Below, in pieces: positions 27,060 to 35,006 of a stretch of DNA of 64,000 nucleotides. The DNA is taken from NCBI GenBank assembly GCA_051252005.1, contig JBPOEZ010000001.1:1-64000 (forward strand), in the 5' to 3' direction. The translations under genes and the position numbers were made by a program. The notes under the pieces were generated by a model. It made no database searches, was not told where the DNA came from, and saw only the letters and a list, made by a program, of their open reading frames with translations. How positions within the stretch are numbered: position 1 is the stretch's first letter; each line of letters starts with the position of its first letter. Origin of the DNA: JACOMS01 sp051252005 (lineage in GTDB: Bacteria > Pseudomonadota > Alphaproteobacteria > Caulobacterales > Maricaulaceae).

Positions 27060-28114
27060 CCTGCACTGCCTTCATCTGCTGTTTTATCGCCGTCAAAAAG
27101 AGACGGCATGGCGGGTTTAATTGGCGCGGATAGGCCTAAATGCGCGTAGGCACGAGCGGTAGCGATACGGCCTTGAGGGGAACGCATAAGGAAGCCTTGC
27201 TGTATTAAATAAGGCTCGATTACATCTTCTAGGGCGTCGCGGGCTTCTGATAAGGCCGCCGATAATGTGCCAGCGCCGACAGGCCCGCCGCCAAACATTT
27301 CGCATAGGGCATGAAGATAACGCATGTCTTGTTTATCAAGACCAATATCATCGACGCCCAAACGAATGAGGGCTTTATCGGCGGCGTCGCGGTCAATGAT
27401 TTTTGCGCCTGCATGTTCGGCGAGATCGCGCACTCGCCGCAAGAGGCGTCCGGCGACGCGGGGTGTGCCGCGCGCGCGGCGGGCGATTTCGCCTGCGCCG
27501 TCAGCGCTCATATCCATACCAAGCTTTTGCGCGTTTCGGATCACGATCTGGGTGAGCTCTTTGGTATCATAAAACTCAAGCCGCACGGGAATGCCGAAAC
27601 GGTCACGAAGCGGCGTCGCAAGAAGTCCCGCGCGAGTGGTTGCGCCGATCAGGGTGAACGGGGCAAGGTCAATTTTAATCGAGCGCGCCGCTGGGCCTTC
27701 GCCGATGATCAAATCAAGCTCGAAGTCTTCCATAGCGGGATAGAGCACTTCTTCGACAACGGGGTTGAGGCGGTGGATTTCGTCAATGAACAAAACATCG
27801 CGCGGTTCAAGATTAGTCAGCAGCGCGGCGAGATCTCCGGCTTTAGAGATCACGGGGCCCGATGTGGAGCGGAAGTTGACGCCAAGTTCGCGGGCGACAA
27901 TTTGCGATAAGGTGGTCTTGCCAAGTCCGGGCGGGCCAGAGAGCAAAAGATGGTCGAGTGGTTCGCCGCGCCTGCGCGCCGCCTCGACATAGACTTTAAG
28001 ATTAGAAATCGCGCCGGACTGGCCAACGAAATCTGAAAAGGCAAGCGGACGAAGCGCGCGGTCACGCCCGTCGCCTGTTTGCGGATCAGAGGATATGATG
28101 CGGTCTTCGGTCAT
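27056..28114 (-). CDS. ruvB: Holliday junction branch migration ATPase RuvB
   Basis: A 352-residue AAA+ motor. Walker A is GPPGLGKTTL (about 60-69), Walker B VLFIDEIHRL, sensor 1 in LIGATTRAGLL, arginine finger region TPLRDRFG, and the C-terminal winged helix with PQGRIATARAYAHLG. It drives branch migration with RuvA. A 136-base gap with a palindromic repeat separates it from ruvA. Confidence 0.97.
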   Translation of the reverse strand: MTEDRIISSDPQTGDGRDRALRPLAFSDFVGQSGAISNLKVYVEAARRRGEPLDHLLLSGPPGLGKTTLSQIVARELGVNFRSTSGPVISKAGDLAALLTNLEPRDVLFIDEIHRLNPVVEEVLYPAMEDFELDLIIGEGPAARSIKIDLAPFTLIGATTRAGLLATPLRDRFGIPVRLEFYDTKELTQIVIRNAQKLGMDMSADGAGEIARRARGTPRVAGRLLRRVRDLAEHAGAKIIDRDAADKALIRLGVDDIGLDKQDMRYLHALCEMFGGGPVGAGTLSAALSEARDALEDVIEPYLIQQGFLMRSPQGRIATARAYAHLGLSAPIKPAMPSLFDGDKTADEGSAG

Positions 28115-28159
28115 TGGTCTCTAAGCATCTCGTAAGGGGGAGTGCGTGTCAATAAATCT

Positions 28160-28237
28160 GTCATCCCGGAAATTGCGGTGCAAATATCCAGGACCTCGAG
28201 AGGTTGCGCGATACCCCGGCTCGGAGGCCGGGATGAC
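28160..28237. repeat. REP-like palindromic element, copy 3 (between ruvA and ruvB)
   Basis: A 78-base element from GTCATCCCGG to CCGGGATGAC with inner CCAGGACCTCGAGAGG and CCCCGGCTCGGAGGCCGGG. It fills the ruvA-ruvB gap and is closely related to the copy at 28917-29003. Confidence 0.75.
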
Positions 28238-28250
28238 AATGTCTGAAAAC

Positions 28251-28889
28251 TCACCGGCTGAGTTCCTTGAGTGCTACCCGAATTAAATCATCAAGCGGCG
28301 GATCTTCGGCAAATGTTTGGTAGGCGCTGGCGACGGCTCTAAGCGCGTTAGATTGGTCAATGCCGAGATTTTCTAGTGCGGAGACGGCGTCATTGCGGAG
28401 CTGCATATCGGAGAGACCTTCATTGCGGTCTGCGCCGGAGGGCGTGCCCCCAGAAGGCGCGGTGAAGACGCCGCCGATCCCGCGTCCTGAGGGCGGCGGT
28501 TTGCCGTTAAGTTCTGTGGCGATACGCATAGCGAGTTTCGGGCCGACGCCAGACGCGCGGGCAAAGGCGGCTTTGTCGCCAAGGCTTGCGGCGGATAATA
28601 TTTCGCCGGGGCTGAGTATGTCGAGGATGGCAAGCGCGGCTTTCGGGCCGACGCCTTGCACGGATTGCAGACGCATGAACCAAGCGCGGTCTTCTTCGCT
28701 GCCAAAGCCGTAAAGTGTGATCGCCTGTTCGCGCACATGAGTTTCGACGTGAACGCAGGTGGTTTCCCCTGTGCCCATACCGCCAAGGGTTCGCGACCCG
28801 CACTGGACAAGATAACCAACACCATTGACATCAATGATGGCCTCGCCTGTGCCTGTCATCAGGCATGTCCCTGTCAGCATTCCGATCAT
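28251..28889 (-). CDS. ruvA: Holliday junction DNA-binding protein RuvA
   Basis: A 212-residue protein: an OB-fold domain (1-65, GVGYLVQCG), a double HhH domain with VQGVGPKAALAILD and ASGVGPKLAMRIATEL, a Gly/Pro-rich linker, and the C-terminal RuvB-binding three-helix domain (DAVSALENLGIDQSNALRAV). RuvA tetramers clamp Holliday junctions for RuvB and RuvC. Start is supported by AGGACC upstream. Confidence 0.96.
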   Translation of the reverse strand: MIGMLTGTCLMTGTGEAIIDVNGVGYLVQCGSRTLGGMGTGETTCVHVETHVREQAITLYGFGSEEDRAWFMRLQSVQGVGPKAALAILDILSPGEILSAASLGDKAAFARASGVGPKLAMRIATELNGKPPPSGRGIGGVFTAPSGGTPSGADRNEGLSDMQLRNDAVSALENLGIDQSNALRAVASAYQTFAEDPPLDDLIRVALKELSR

Positions 28890-28916
28890 GATGAGGTCCT
28901 TTTTGTATCTGAAATT

Positions 28917-29003
28917 ATCATCTCGGACCCGTGTTTGCCTGAAAACTTAAGATTAAGAACCTCGACAGTTTGCGCGAGATCCCGGCTCGTGGGCCGGGAT
29001 GAC
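28917..29003. repeat. REP-like palindromic element, copy 4 (between ruvC and ruvA)
   Basis: A degenerate copy: left side ATCATCTCGGACCC, right side ACCTCGACAGTTTGCGCGAG and CCCGGCTCGTGGGCCGGGATGAC, the latter aligning well with copy 3. It sits in the ruvC-ruvA gap, 14 bases from the end of ruvC. Confidence 0.65.
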
Positions 29004-29016
29004 ATGTTATATTTCA

Positions 29017-29526
29017 TCATCCCACTCTCCGAAACAAAGCGCCAGCTGCGCTGACTCTGTGGCCGTGGCATATGGCGATGGCGAGGGCGTCGGAGGCGTC
29101 TCCGGCTTTTACGCCGCACCCTGGCATGAGCACGTTCATCATGTGGGCGACTTGAATTTTATCGGCTGCGCCTGTTCCGACCACGGATTTTTTGACGGTG
29201 CGCGGGGAGTATTCTCCGACGCCGAGCCCTGTTGTGCTTGCCGCGAGAAGGCATGCCGCGCGTGCATGGCCGAGTTTCATGGCGCTGGCAGGGTTGTTTT
29301 TCATGAAGGCTTCTTCGACGGCGGCCTCGATGGGGTCATAGGTTCGAATGAGGTCTGTGATAGTTTCGAAGATATCTTTGAGGCGAATGTGGAGATCGGC
29401 TTTGGTATGGGGCCGGATTACGCCGTGCGCGACATGGCGCAGTTTCGTGCCTTCCATTTCCACTACGCCCCAACCGCAGGCAACAAGGCTTGGGTCTAGT
29501 CCAATTATACGAATCCTGTTTTTCAT
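29017..29526 (-). CDS. ruvC: Holliday junction resolvase RuvC
   Basis: A 169-residue endonuclease with the four acidic catalytic positions: Asp in RIIGLDPS, Glu in AAVEEAF, and Asp/Asp in GDASDALA. RuvC cuts Holliday junctions symmetrically. The ATG at 29526 is preferred: an alternative in-frame ATG at 29562 would place the LexA box inside the coding region, while the 29526 start gives the standard N terminus. First gene of ruvC-ruvA-ruvB-ybgC. Confidence 0.95.
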   Translation of the reverse strand: MKNRIRIIGLDPSLVACGWGVVEMEGTKLRHVAHGVIRPHTKADLHIRLKDIFETITDLIRTYDPIEAAVEEAFMKNNPASAMKLGHARAACLLAASTTGLGVGEYSPRTVKKSVVGTGAADKIQVAHMMNVLMPGCGVKAGDASDALAIAICHGHRVSAAGALFRRVG

Positions 29527-29531
29527 AAAGA

Positions 29532-29546
29532 GAACAGTAAGCGAAC
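29532..29546 (-). promoter_or_regulatory. LexA/SOS box upstream of ruvC
   Basis: On the reverse strand the sequence is GTTCGCTTACTGTTC, a perfect GTTC-N7-GTTC, 5 bases before the ruvC ATG. ruvCAB is a classical SOS operon, so this box is credible and calibrates the other two boxes in the window. Confidence 0.8.
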
Positions 29547-29571
29547 ATTGACGTTCTGCCAAGGTAAAAGG

Positions 29572-29589
29572 GGTTAACGACCATTAACC
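29572..29589. promoter_or_regulatory. Palindrome GGTTAA-N6-TTAACC
   Basis: An exact inverted repeat with 6-base arms and 6-base spacer lies between the divergent ruvC and periplasmic-protein genes. It contains TTAACCAT, which resembles a CtrA half-site, but the TTAA-to-TTAA spacing is 6 rather than the usual 7. Confidence 0.3.
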
Positions 29590-29807
29590 ATACCCATCTA
29601 AATTTAGCCATTAACGGATGTTAGGTAGGCATGAGAGGAGGGGGTTTGTTAAGCCAGAAAGTCATGGGCGTTGGCGGGCTACGAATTAGGTGCGTAACAA
29701 ATGTGGCCGAAATTGGCACACATTGCCCTTAAAATTCCTTGAACGCGGCCTAACTCCGCCCTTTTCGAAGGCCATATAGGTTTCATCACAAAGAAATGGA
29801 GTGCCTT

Positions 29808-30506
29808 ATGACTAAATTTTTGACATTATCGCTGACGGCTTTGACCTTAAGCCTGGCGCCCCAAGCCTTTGCAGAGGATATGACCGAAGACTTTGTTGCG
29901 GGCAGCGATTTTACGCAAATGCAGCCGCAGACACTGGATACTGTAGAGGTCGAAGTGCTGCCGGGGCCGCTGCCAAGGTTTGCCTCTGATACAACGATTG
30001 CTGTGGCGCGGCTTGACGGTGGACGCCTGATCCCGACGCCTTACGGGGAAGTGGAGGACTGGGAGTTTCTCGACCGCCGGATCGGGGCTAAGATTGTGCA
30101 GCTCGGCGCTTCCGCGCATATCGCCTATATCCCGGAGTTGCCACTGAGCGCGTCTCAGTCTTCGAACAATATTGACGAGGTGCGGGTCACGGCGGCCAAT
30201 GAAGGGTTTGACTATGTGCTGATCTACGGCGTGGGAACGGATGCCACATGGTCAAGCTTTGGCGGGAAAGCGCTTGTCGAAACGGGTCTTACGGTAGAGC
30301 CTGATTGCGCCGCGTGGGAAGAGGCGAAAGCCAAAGCGCTCTTGGTCCATAGCCGAACGGGTTATGTTTTGGGCGCGGTTACCGCCGATGATATCGAGTT
30401 TAATATTGGGCAGTTGGCTGATCGGACCGAAGAATTGATTACGCATTTGTCACGTAACCAATCCGTTGCAGGCCTTGAAACAGAAGGCGGTACTGACAAT
30501 ATTTAG
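29808..30506 (+). CDS. Secreted protein of unknown function
   Basis: A 232-residue protein with a typical signal peptide (LTLSLTALTLSLAPQAFA, then EDMTED). The mature part has an alternating alpha/beta pattern with ARLDGGRLIPTPYGE, FDYVLIYGVGTDATW and LLVHSRTGYVLGAVTADD, reminiscent of small periplasmic/lipoprotein domains that display an amyloid-assembly CsgG-like fold, but I do not recognise a family. The ATG at 29808 has GGAG 6 bases upstream; the in-frame ATG at 29796 is less well placed. Divergent from ruvC. Confidence 0.7.
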   Translation: MTKFLTLSLTALTLSLAPQAFAEDMTEDFVAGSDFTQMQPQTLDTVEVEVLPGPLPRFASDTTIAVARLDGGRLIPTPYGEVEDWEFLDRRIGAKIVQLGASAHIAYIPELPLSASQSSNNIDEVRVTAANEGFDYVLIYGVGTDATWSSFGGKALVETGLTVEPDCAAWEEAKAKALLVHSRTGYVLGAVTADDIEFNIGQLADRTEELITHLSRNQSVAGLETEGGTDNI

Positions 30507-30589
30507 TGAGACGTTTTCAGGCTTTGTCTCTCTCTTGGCTTGAAACATATGTATCGGTGTCCCTCCCCCTTAACGCCCTTACATAGTCA

Positions 30590-30625
30590 GGGCGGTAGCG
30601 GTTTTCCGCTGCCGCCCATTTTTTA
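30590..30625 (+). terminator. Rho-independent terminator
   Basis: A 12-bp stem GGGCGGTAGCGG / CCGCTGCCGCCC (one G-T wobble) with a TTTT loop is followed by ATTTTTTAT. It ends the transcript of the secreted-protein gene and insulates the SOS-box gene beyond it. Confidence 0.9.
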
Positions 30626-30646
30626 TCCACACATACCTATGAATAT

Positions 30647-30661
30647 GTTCTTGTAATGTTC
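30647..30661 (+). promoter_or_regulatory. LexA/SOS box upstream of the radical SAM gene
   Basis: GTTCTTGTAATGTTC is a perfect GTTC-N7-GTTC ending 23 bases before the ATG at 30685. A further GTTC half-site occurs at 30677-30680. Confidence 0.7.
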
Positions 30662-30684
30662 CGTATTGAGGATAATGTTCCTAT

Positions 30685-31797
30685 ATGGCTACAGCGAACC
30701 CTTTATCCTTTGAACCTGAACGCGCCCGCACTGAAAAAGGGCGAGGTGCGCGCACCAATGCGTCGGGACGGTATGAGAGCCAAACCCGCAGCCGGATTGA
30801 TGATGGCTGGAATTCTCTCAGTGATGATTTTCTCAAGGGGACGAAAACCTCTGTCACCCTTGAAACGCCGCGCACGATTATAAACCGTGTCAGCTCGCCC
30901 TATGTCGGCTTTGACCGCTCGATTAACCCTTACCGTGGATGCGAGCATGGCTGTATTTATTGTTTCGCGCGGCCGACCCATGCTTATTTGGGTCTGTCGC
31001 CGGGACTCGACTTTGAGACGAAGCTTTACGCGAAACCGGACGCGGCGAAACTGCTCGCCAAAGAGCTATCCAATCCGCGCTATAAGGTGCGGCCCATCGC
31101 GATTGGCACGAACACGGATGCGTATCAGCCCATAGAACGCCATCATCATATTATGCGCGCGATCCTGTCGACCTTGTCCGAGTTTAATCATCCAGTGTCG
31201 ATCCTGACAAAGTCCGATTTAATTGTGCGGGACTTAGATATTTTAAGCTCTATGGCGGAGCGTAACCTGACGCGGTGTATGATTTCTATCACGACGCAAG
31301 ACCGGAAACTCGCCCGCGCGATGGAGCCGCGCGCGCCGACGCCGGGGCGGCGGTTCGAGGCCTTAAAGCGGCTTGTCGATGCGGGGATTACAACGGGGAT
31401 TATGCTGGGGCCTATGATACCGGGGCTTAACGATTCCGAAATGGAAACAATCATGGAAAAGGCGGTAGAGATCGGGGCGAGCTATTCGGCTTATACGATT
31501 TTGCGGTTGCCGCTCGAAGTTTCGCCCTTGTTTCAGGAATGGTTAGAGGCGTTTGCGCCGACGCGGGCCTCGCGCATTATGCGCCATATCCGAGAGATGA
31601 ACGGCGGCAAGGATTATGATCCGGTGTGGTCACGCGGAGCGGAGGTGAAAGGCACGTTCTCAAAGCTGATCACGTTTCGCTACCGTAAGGCGCGGGAGCG
31701 AACGGGGCTTTGCGATGGGGGGTCTCGTTTATCATTGGACGTGAGCCAATTCCGCGTACCTGAAAAAATTACCGGGCAGGGGGATTTGTTTTTTTAG
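30685..31797 (+). CDS. PA0069/SplB-like radical SAM protein (COG1533)
   Basis: A 370-residue radical SAM enzyme with the cluster motif CEHGCIYCFARPTH (C-x3-C-x2-C, near residue 90), then IAIGTNTDAYQPIER and SILTKSDLIVRD, all diagnostic of COG1533, which includes spore photoproduct lyase-like DNA repair enzymes. The C-terminal DYDPVWSRGAEVKG is also conserved. The exact reaction is unknown for this subgroup. The LexA box upstream supports a link to DNA damage. Isolated gene between a strong terminator and a convergent EF-hand gene. Confidence 0.85.
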   Translation: MATANPLSFEPERARTEKGRGARTNASGRYESQTRSRIDDGWNSLSDDFLKGTKTSVTLETPRTIINRVSSPYVGFDRSINPYRGCEHGCIYCFARPTHAYLGLSPGLDFETKLYAKPDAAKLLAKELSNPRYKVRPIAIGTNTDAYQPIERHHHIMRAILSTLSEFNHPVSILTKSDLIVRDLDILSSMAERNLTRCMISITTQDRKLARAMEPRAPTPGRRFEALKRLVDAGITTGIMLGPMIPGLNDSEMETIMEKAVEIGASYSAYTILRLPLEVSPLFQEWLEAFAPTRASRIMRHIREMNGGKDYDPVWSRGAEVKGTFSKLITFRYRKARERTGLCDGGSRLSLDVSQFRVPEKITGQGDLFF

Positions 31798-31887
31798 GGC
31801 CTGCTTACCGTAAAGCGTGGTCGGCGCAGAGAAAAAGAGTGCAGGGCCTAGAATAAGAGGCGCAAACCTCACACCTCAAGGCAGAAA

Positions 31888-32502
31888 TTACCGTCCGCGC
31901 GGGCGTCTTTGCTGCGATTTTTCGCGGCGTTGACTCGAATTGTCCTCGGCTTGTTTGCGGCGTCCGGGGCGTTCCGTTACCGTGATAAGCTCACTAAATT
32001 CGATCACATTATCTTCATTAGCATCGGCGCGGTCAAACAGGTGAGTCAGGGTCGCATTAAATTCTTTGCGCGTAATCGTGCTATCGTAATTATCATCAAA
32101 TTGCAGCGCATGAGGGGCGGCGTCTGGCGATCCAAGTGCGTGCTTACGCCAATTTTCAATATCAAACAGACTGAGTCTTCCGTCTTGATTGGAGTCTTCT
32201 TGGTCAAATGTTTTGGTAAGGCCTGCTTCAAGTTCCCTGCGGGAAATTTTGTAGTCGCCATTAGTATCCAGCGTGACGAACCACAGGCTGGCGGGACGAA
32301 TGACCGTAATCGGGCCGCGTGTTGACGGGCGCAGCGTCGGCGGCTTCTCGGCTTTTATGGTCTCGACCTCAATAGTCTCAGCCTCAATCGACTCGGCATT
32401 TTGCGCGTTTGCAGCCGCAGGCAGCAAGAATGCAGCCGATAAAAACGCGGCTGATGCGGCGGCGAATCGGGTCTTGCGGGTGCTGCGTTGGGGTTGAGAC
32501 AT
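31888..32502 (-). CDS. Secreted EF-hand calcium-binding protein
   Basis: A 204-residue protein with a signal peptide (cleaved near ANAQ) and up to four EF-hand loops: DTNGDYKISRRE, DSNQDGRLSLFD, DDNYDSTITRKE and DANEDNVIEFSE. The third is degenerate. The tail is Arg/Gln-rich (RRKQAEDNSSQRREKSQQRR). It probably binds calcium in the periplasm; partners are unknown. Convergent with the radical SAM gene. Confidence 0.85.
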   Translation of the reverse strand: MSQPQRSTRKTRFAAASAAFLSAAFLLPAAANAQNAESIEAETIEVETIKAEKPPTLRPSTRGPITVIRPASLWFVTLDTNGDYKISRRELEAGLTKTFDQEDSNQDGRLSLFDIENWRKHALGSPDAAPHALQFDDNYDSTITRKEFNATLTHLFDRADANEDNVIEFSELITVTERPGRRKQAEDNSSQRREKSQQRRPRGR

Positions 32503-32678
32503 GTCAGTTTCCTTTTATTTTGCTCTCTCATGGCCGATCTGCCACCTGAAATCATCTAAAATCCGTGTAATAACGTCAATAAAACGCAGCCACATCAGGC
32601 TTGTGATTGATTCACATCAGGCTTGTAATTCTCGCCTCGCTTAGTAAATTGCGTCTTTGAAATTAAAGGGGATGGGTT

Positions 32679-34211
32679 TTGAGCGATATTCTTGAACAGT
32701 TGGAAGCGCGCCGAGCAGAAGCACGGCTAGGCGGCGGCCAAAAACGGATCGATAGCCAACACGCTAAGGGCAAACTGACCGCCCGCGAAAGATTGGAGCT
32801 CCTTCTCGATGCGGGATCGTTCGAAGAGTTCGACATGTTCATTAAGCACCGCTCCACAGATTTCGGCATGGAGAAAAAGCACTATCCGGGCGACGGCGTT
32901 GTCACCGGATGGGGCACAATTAATGGCCGGAAAGTTTTCGTCTTCGCGCAGGACTTTACGGTATTAGGCGGCTCGCTCTCTGAAACTCACGCGGCGAAAA
33001 TCTGCAAAGTGCAGAAAATGGCCATGAAGCAAGGCGCGCCCATTATCGGCCTTAACGATAGCGGCGGCGCGCGTATCCAAGAAGGCGTTGCGGCGCTGGC
33101 TGGCTATACGGACGTTTTCCAAAACAATATCCTCGCCTCCGGTGTTGTCCCGCAAATCTCTGTCATTATGGGGCCGTCTGCTGGCGGCGCGGTCTATTCA
33201 CCTGCGCTCACTGATTTTATCTTTATGGTTCGGGATAGTTCCTACATGTTTCTGACAGGGCCGGACGTTCTCAAGACCGTGACCAACGAAGTCGTCACCG
33301 CCGAAGAACTGGGCGGCGCAAAAACGCATACGACAAAATCGTCTGTGGCTGACGGCGCGTTTGATAATGACATGGAAGCGATTTCCGAAATTCGCCGCCT
33401 GTTTGATTTTCTCCCGCTCAATAATACGTCCGGCGTGCCGGAACGTCCGTTCTACGATCAACATGACCGCATCGACGAAAGCCTGAACACACTTGTTCCG
33501 GAAAATCCGAACCTGCCATATGATATGCATGAGCTCATTCAGAAGGTCGCTGATGAAGGCGAGTTTTACGAGATCCAAAAAGACTTTGCTAAGAACATTC
33601 TTGTTGGTTTTATCCGTATGGAAGGCAAAACCGTCGGCGTTGTTGGCAATCAACCGATGGTGCTTGCGGGCTGTCTCGACAGTGACGCCTCGCGCAAGGC
33701 CGCGCGGTTTGTGCGCTTCTGTGACTGTTTCGAAATCCCGATTTTGACCTTTGTTGACGTGCCGGGCTTTTTGCCGGGAACAAGCCAAGAATTTGGCGGC
33801 GTAATCAAACATGGCGCGAAACTGCTTTATGCTTACGGCGAAGCGACCGTGCCGAAAGTCACCGTCATTACCCGCAAAGCCTACGGCGGCGCCTATTGTG
33901 TTATGGCCCCGAAACATCTGCGCGGCGATATTAATTACGCATGGCCCACCGCCCAAATCGCCGTGATGGGCGCAAAGGGCGCAGTCGAAATTTTGCACCG
34001 CAAAGATTTAGGCGACGCCGAAAAAACCGCCGCACACATCGCGGACTACGAAACCAAATTCCTCTCCCCTTTTCGCGCCGCCGAACGCGGCTACATAGAT
34101 GAGGTCATACAGCCGCAATCCACACGGAAACGCGTGTCACGGGCATTCGCGCTTCTGGAGGATAAAGTCCTCGAGAACCCGTGGAAGAAACACGGGAACT
34201 TGCCGCTTTAG
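32679..34211 (+). CDS. pccB: Propionyl-CoA carboxylase beta subunit
   Basis: A 510-residue carboxyltransferase. Biotin-dependent transferase motifs are visible: GLNDSGGARIQEGV (acyl-CoA oxyanion site), MGPSAGGAVYSPALTDF, and in the second half GVVGNQP and TVITRKAYGGAYCVM. It transfers carboxyl from biotin to propionyl-CoA. The start appears to be TTG at 32679, with AAAGGGG 7 bases upstream; the nearby ATG at 32672 is out of frame. First gene of pccB-membrane gene-pccA-mcm-SIR2. Confidence 0.93.
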   Translation: MSDILEQLEARRAEARLGGGQKRIDSQHAKGKLTARERLELLLDAGSFEEFDMFIKHRSTDFGMEKKHYPGDGVVTGWGTINGRKVFVFAQDFTVLGGSLSETHAAKICKVQKMAMKQGAPIIGLNDSGGARIQEGVAALAGYTDVFQNNILASGVVPQISVIMGPSAGGAVYSPALTDFIFMVRDSSYMFLTGPDVLKTVTNEVVTAEELGGAKTHTTKSSVADGAFDNDMEAISEIRRLFDFLPLNNTSGVPERPFYDQHDRIDESLNTLVPENPNLPYDMHELIQKVADEGEFYEIQKDFAKNILVGFIRMEGKTVGVVGNQPMVLAGCLDSDASRKAARFVRFCDCFEIPILTFVDVPGFLPGTSQEFGGVIKHGAKLLYAYGEATVPKVTVITRKAYGGAYCVMAPKHLRGDINYAWPTAQIAVMGAKGAVEILHRKDLGDAEKTAAHIADYETKFLSPFRAAERGYIDEVIQPQSTRKRVSRAFALLEDKVLENPWKKHGNLPL

Positions 34212-34257
34212 TGCCACACACCGCTCACATATCCGCGCGCCCCGCTTTCTCTATTCA

Positions 34258-34350
34258 TCACCCCTGCGAAAGCAGGGGCCCATCTCCCATTATGTCCGCC
34301 ATCTCTGAATTGAAAGTTCAGGTGATGGGTTCCCGCGTGCGCGGGAATGA
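34258..34350. repeat. Palindromic intergenic element of a second type
   Basis: The element begins TCACCCCTGCGAAAGCAGGGG and ends GGTTCCCGCGTGCGCGGGAA(TGA), each arm a hairpin (CCCCTGCGAAAGCAGGGG; TTCCCGCGTGCGCGGGAA). It belongs to a common alphaproteobacterial intergenic class, distinct from the GTCATCCCGG elements elsewhere here. It lies between pccB and the membrane-protein gene. Confidence 0.7.
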
Positions 34351-34391
34351 TGATGTTGGGGTTTGGCAAAAGCACCTGCGATTACGTTGTG

Positions 34392-35006
34392 ATGTTTAAG
34401 AAAAAAGCCAAATATGAAAAATCGAAAGGCGAACTAGACAGTCTCATCTCTGAGGGGGCTGACCAATTGATCACAATTGCAAAAAAGGGTGATTTCCTAA
34501 ATAAAAGCATGGACGAAATTGGCCAGTATCACAAAAGGTTCACTACAGAGGCGAAGTATTTGATCGTTGCTAATGTCGGGGCGTTGATATTTTGTATTGA
34601 GAAACTTGGTTTCAAATTGGATGAGCCAAAGTTTGAATTAGATAGACTTTACTTAATGCCATTTTTATTAGGATTTGTGTCGGCTGCTTTTGCTTATTGG
34701 AAAGGTTTTTCTTTGGACTCCACTGTTACAATTGCCAGAGAACATTTGAAGCGACTTGGTCTAATGACAGGTATTCCGAAATCAGATCTCGTTTCAAGAT
34801 CTGACGCGTTAAAAAAAATGTCTGAAGAGCAGTCGAAGATCATCAGAAAAACCGAGAGCTTTATCCTAACTTTTTCTGATAACTTCAACTTAGCAAGAAT
34901 GGGCTTTAACGCATCTGCTTTGTTTTTTTCTACGGGTGTCTGCTTAATTGTTACACTGTCCTTTGGAGTTGATCTGTTTGGACTAATAACTGGATTGATA
35001 AAATGA
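34392..35006 (+). CDS. Unknown membrane protein embedded in the propionate operon
   Basis: A 204-residue protein: a Lys-rich soluble N terminus (MFKKKAKYEKSKGELD), membrane helices at about 48-68 (KYLIVANVGALIFCIEKL) and 81-100 (LYLMPFLLGFVSAAFAYW), a charged helical stretch (SDALKKMSEEQSKIIRKTE), and one or two hydrophobic helices near the C terminus. No family is recognised. Base composition is clearly more AT-rich than pccB and pccA (23 of 60 G+C in 34561-34620). Its TGA overlaps the pccA ATG as ATGA, so it is translationally coupled to pccA despite its foreign look. Confidence 0.7.
   Translation: MFKKKAKYEKSKGELDSLISEGADQLITIAKKGDFLNKSMDEIGQYHKRFTTEAKYLIVANVGALIFCIEKLGFKLDEPKFELDRLYLMPFLLGFVSAAFAYWKGFSLDSTVTIAREHLKRLGLMTGIPKSDLVSRSDALKKMSEEQSKIIRKTESFILTFSDNFNLARMGFNASALFFSTGVCLIVTLSFGVDLFGLITGLIK

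Noticed and set aside
27311..27910. A 199-codon plus-strand frame opposite ruvB
   Set aside because: Lies wholly antisense to the AAA+ core of RuvB; long shadow frames are common in this base composition.
33198..33998. A 266-codon reverse frame inside pccB
   Set aside because: Its translation is the complement of a strongly conserved carboxyltransferase and contains no recognisable domain.
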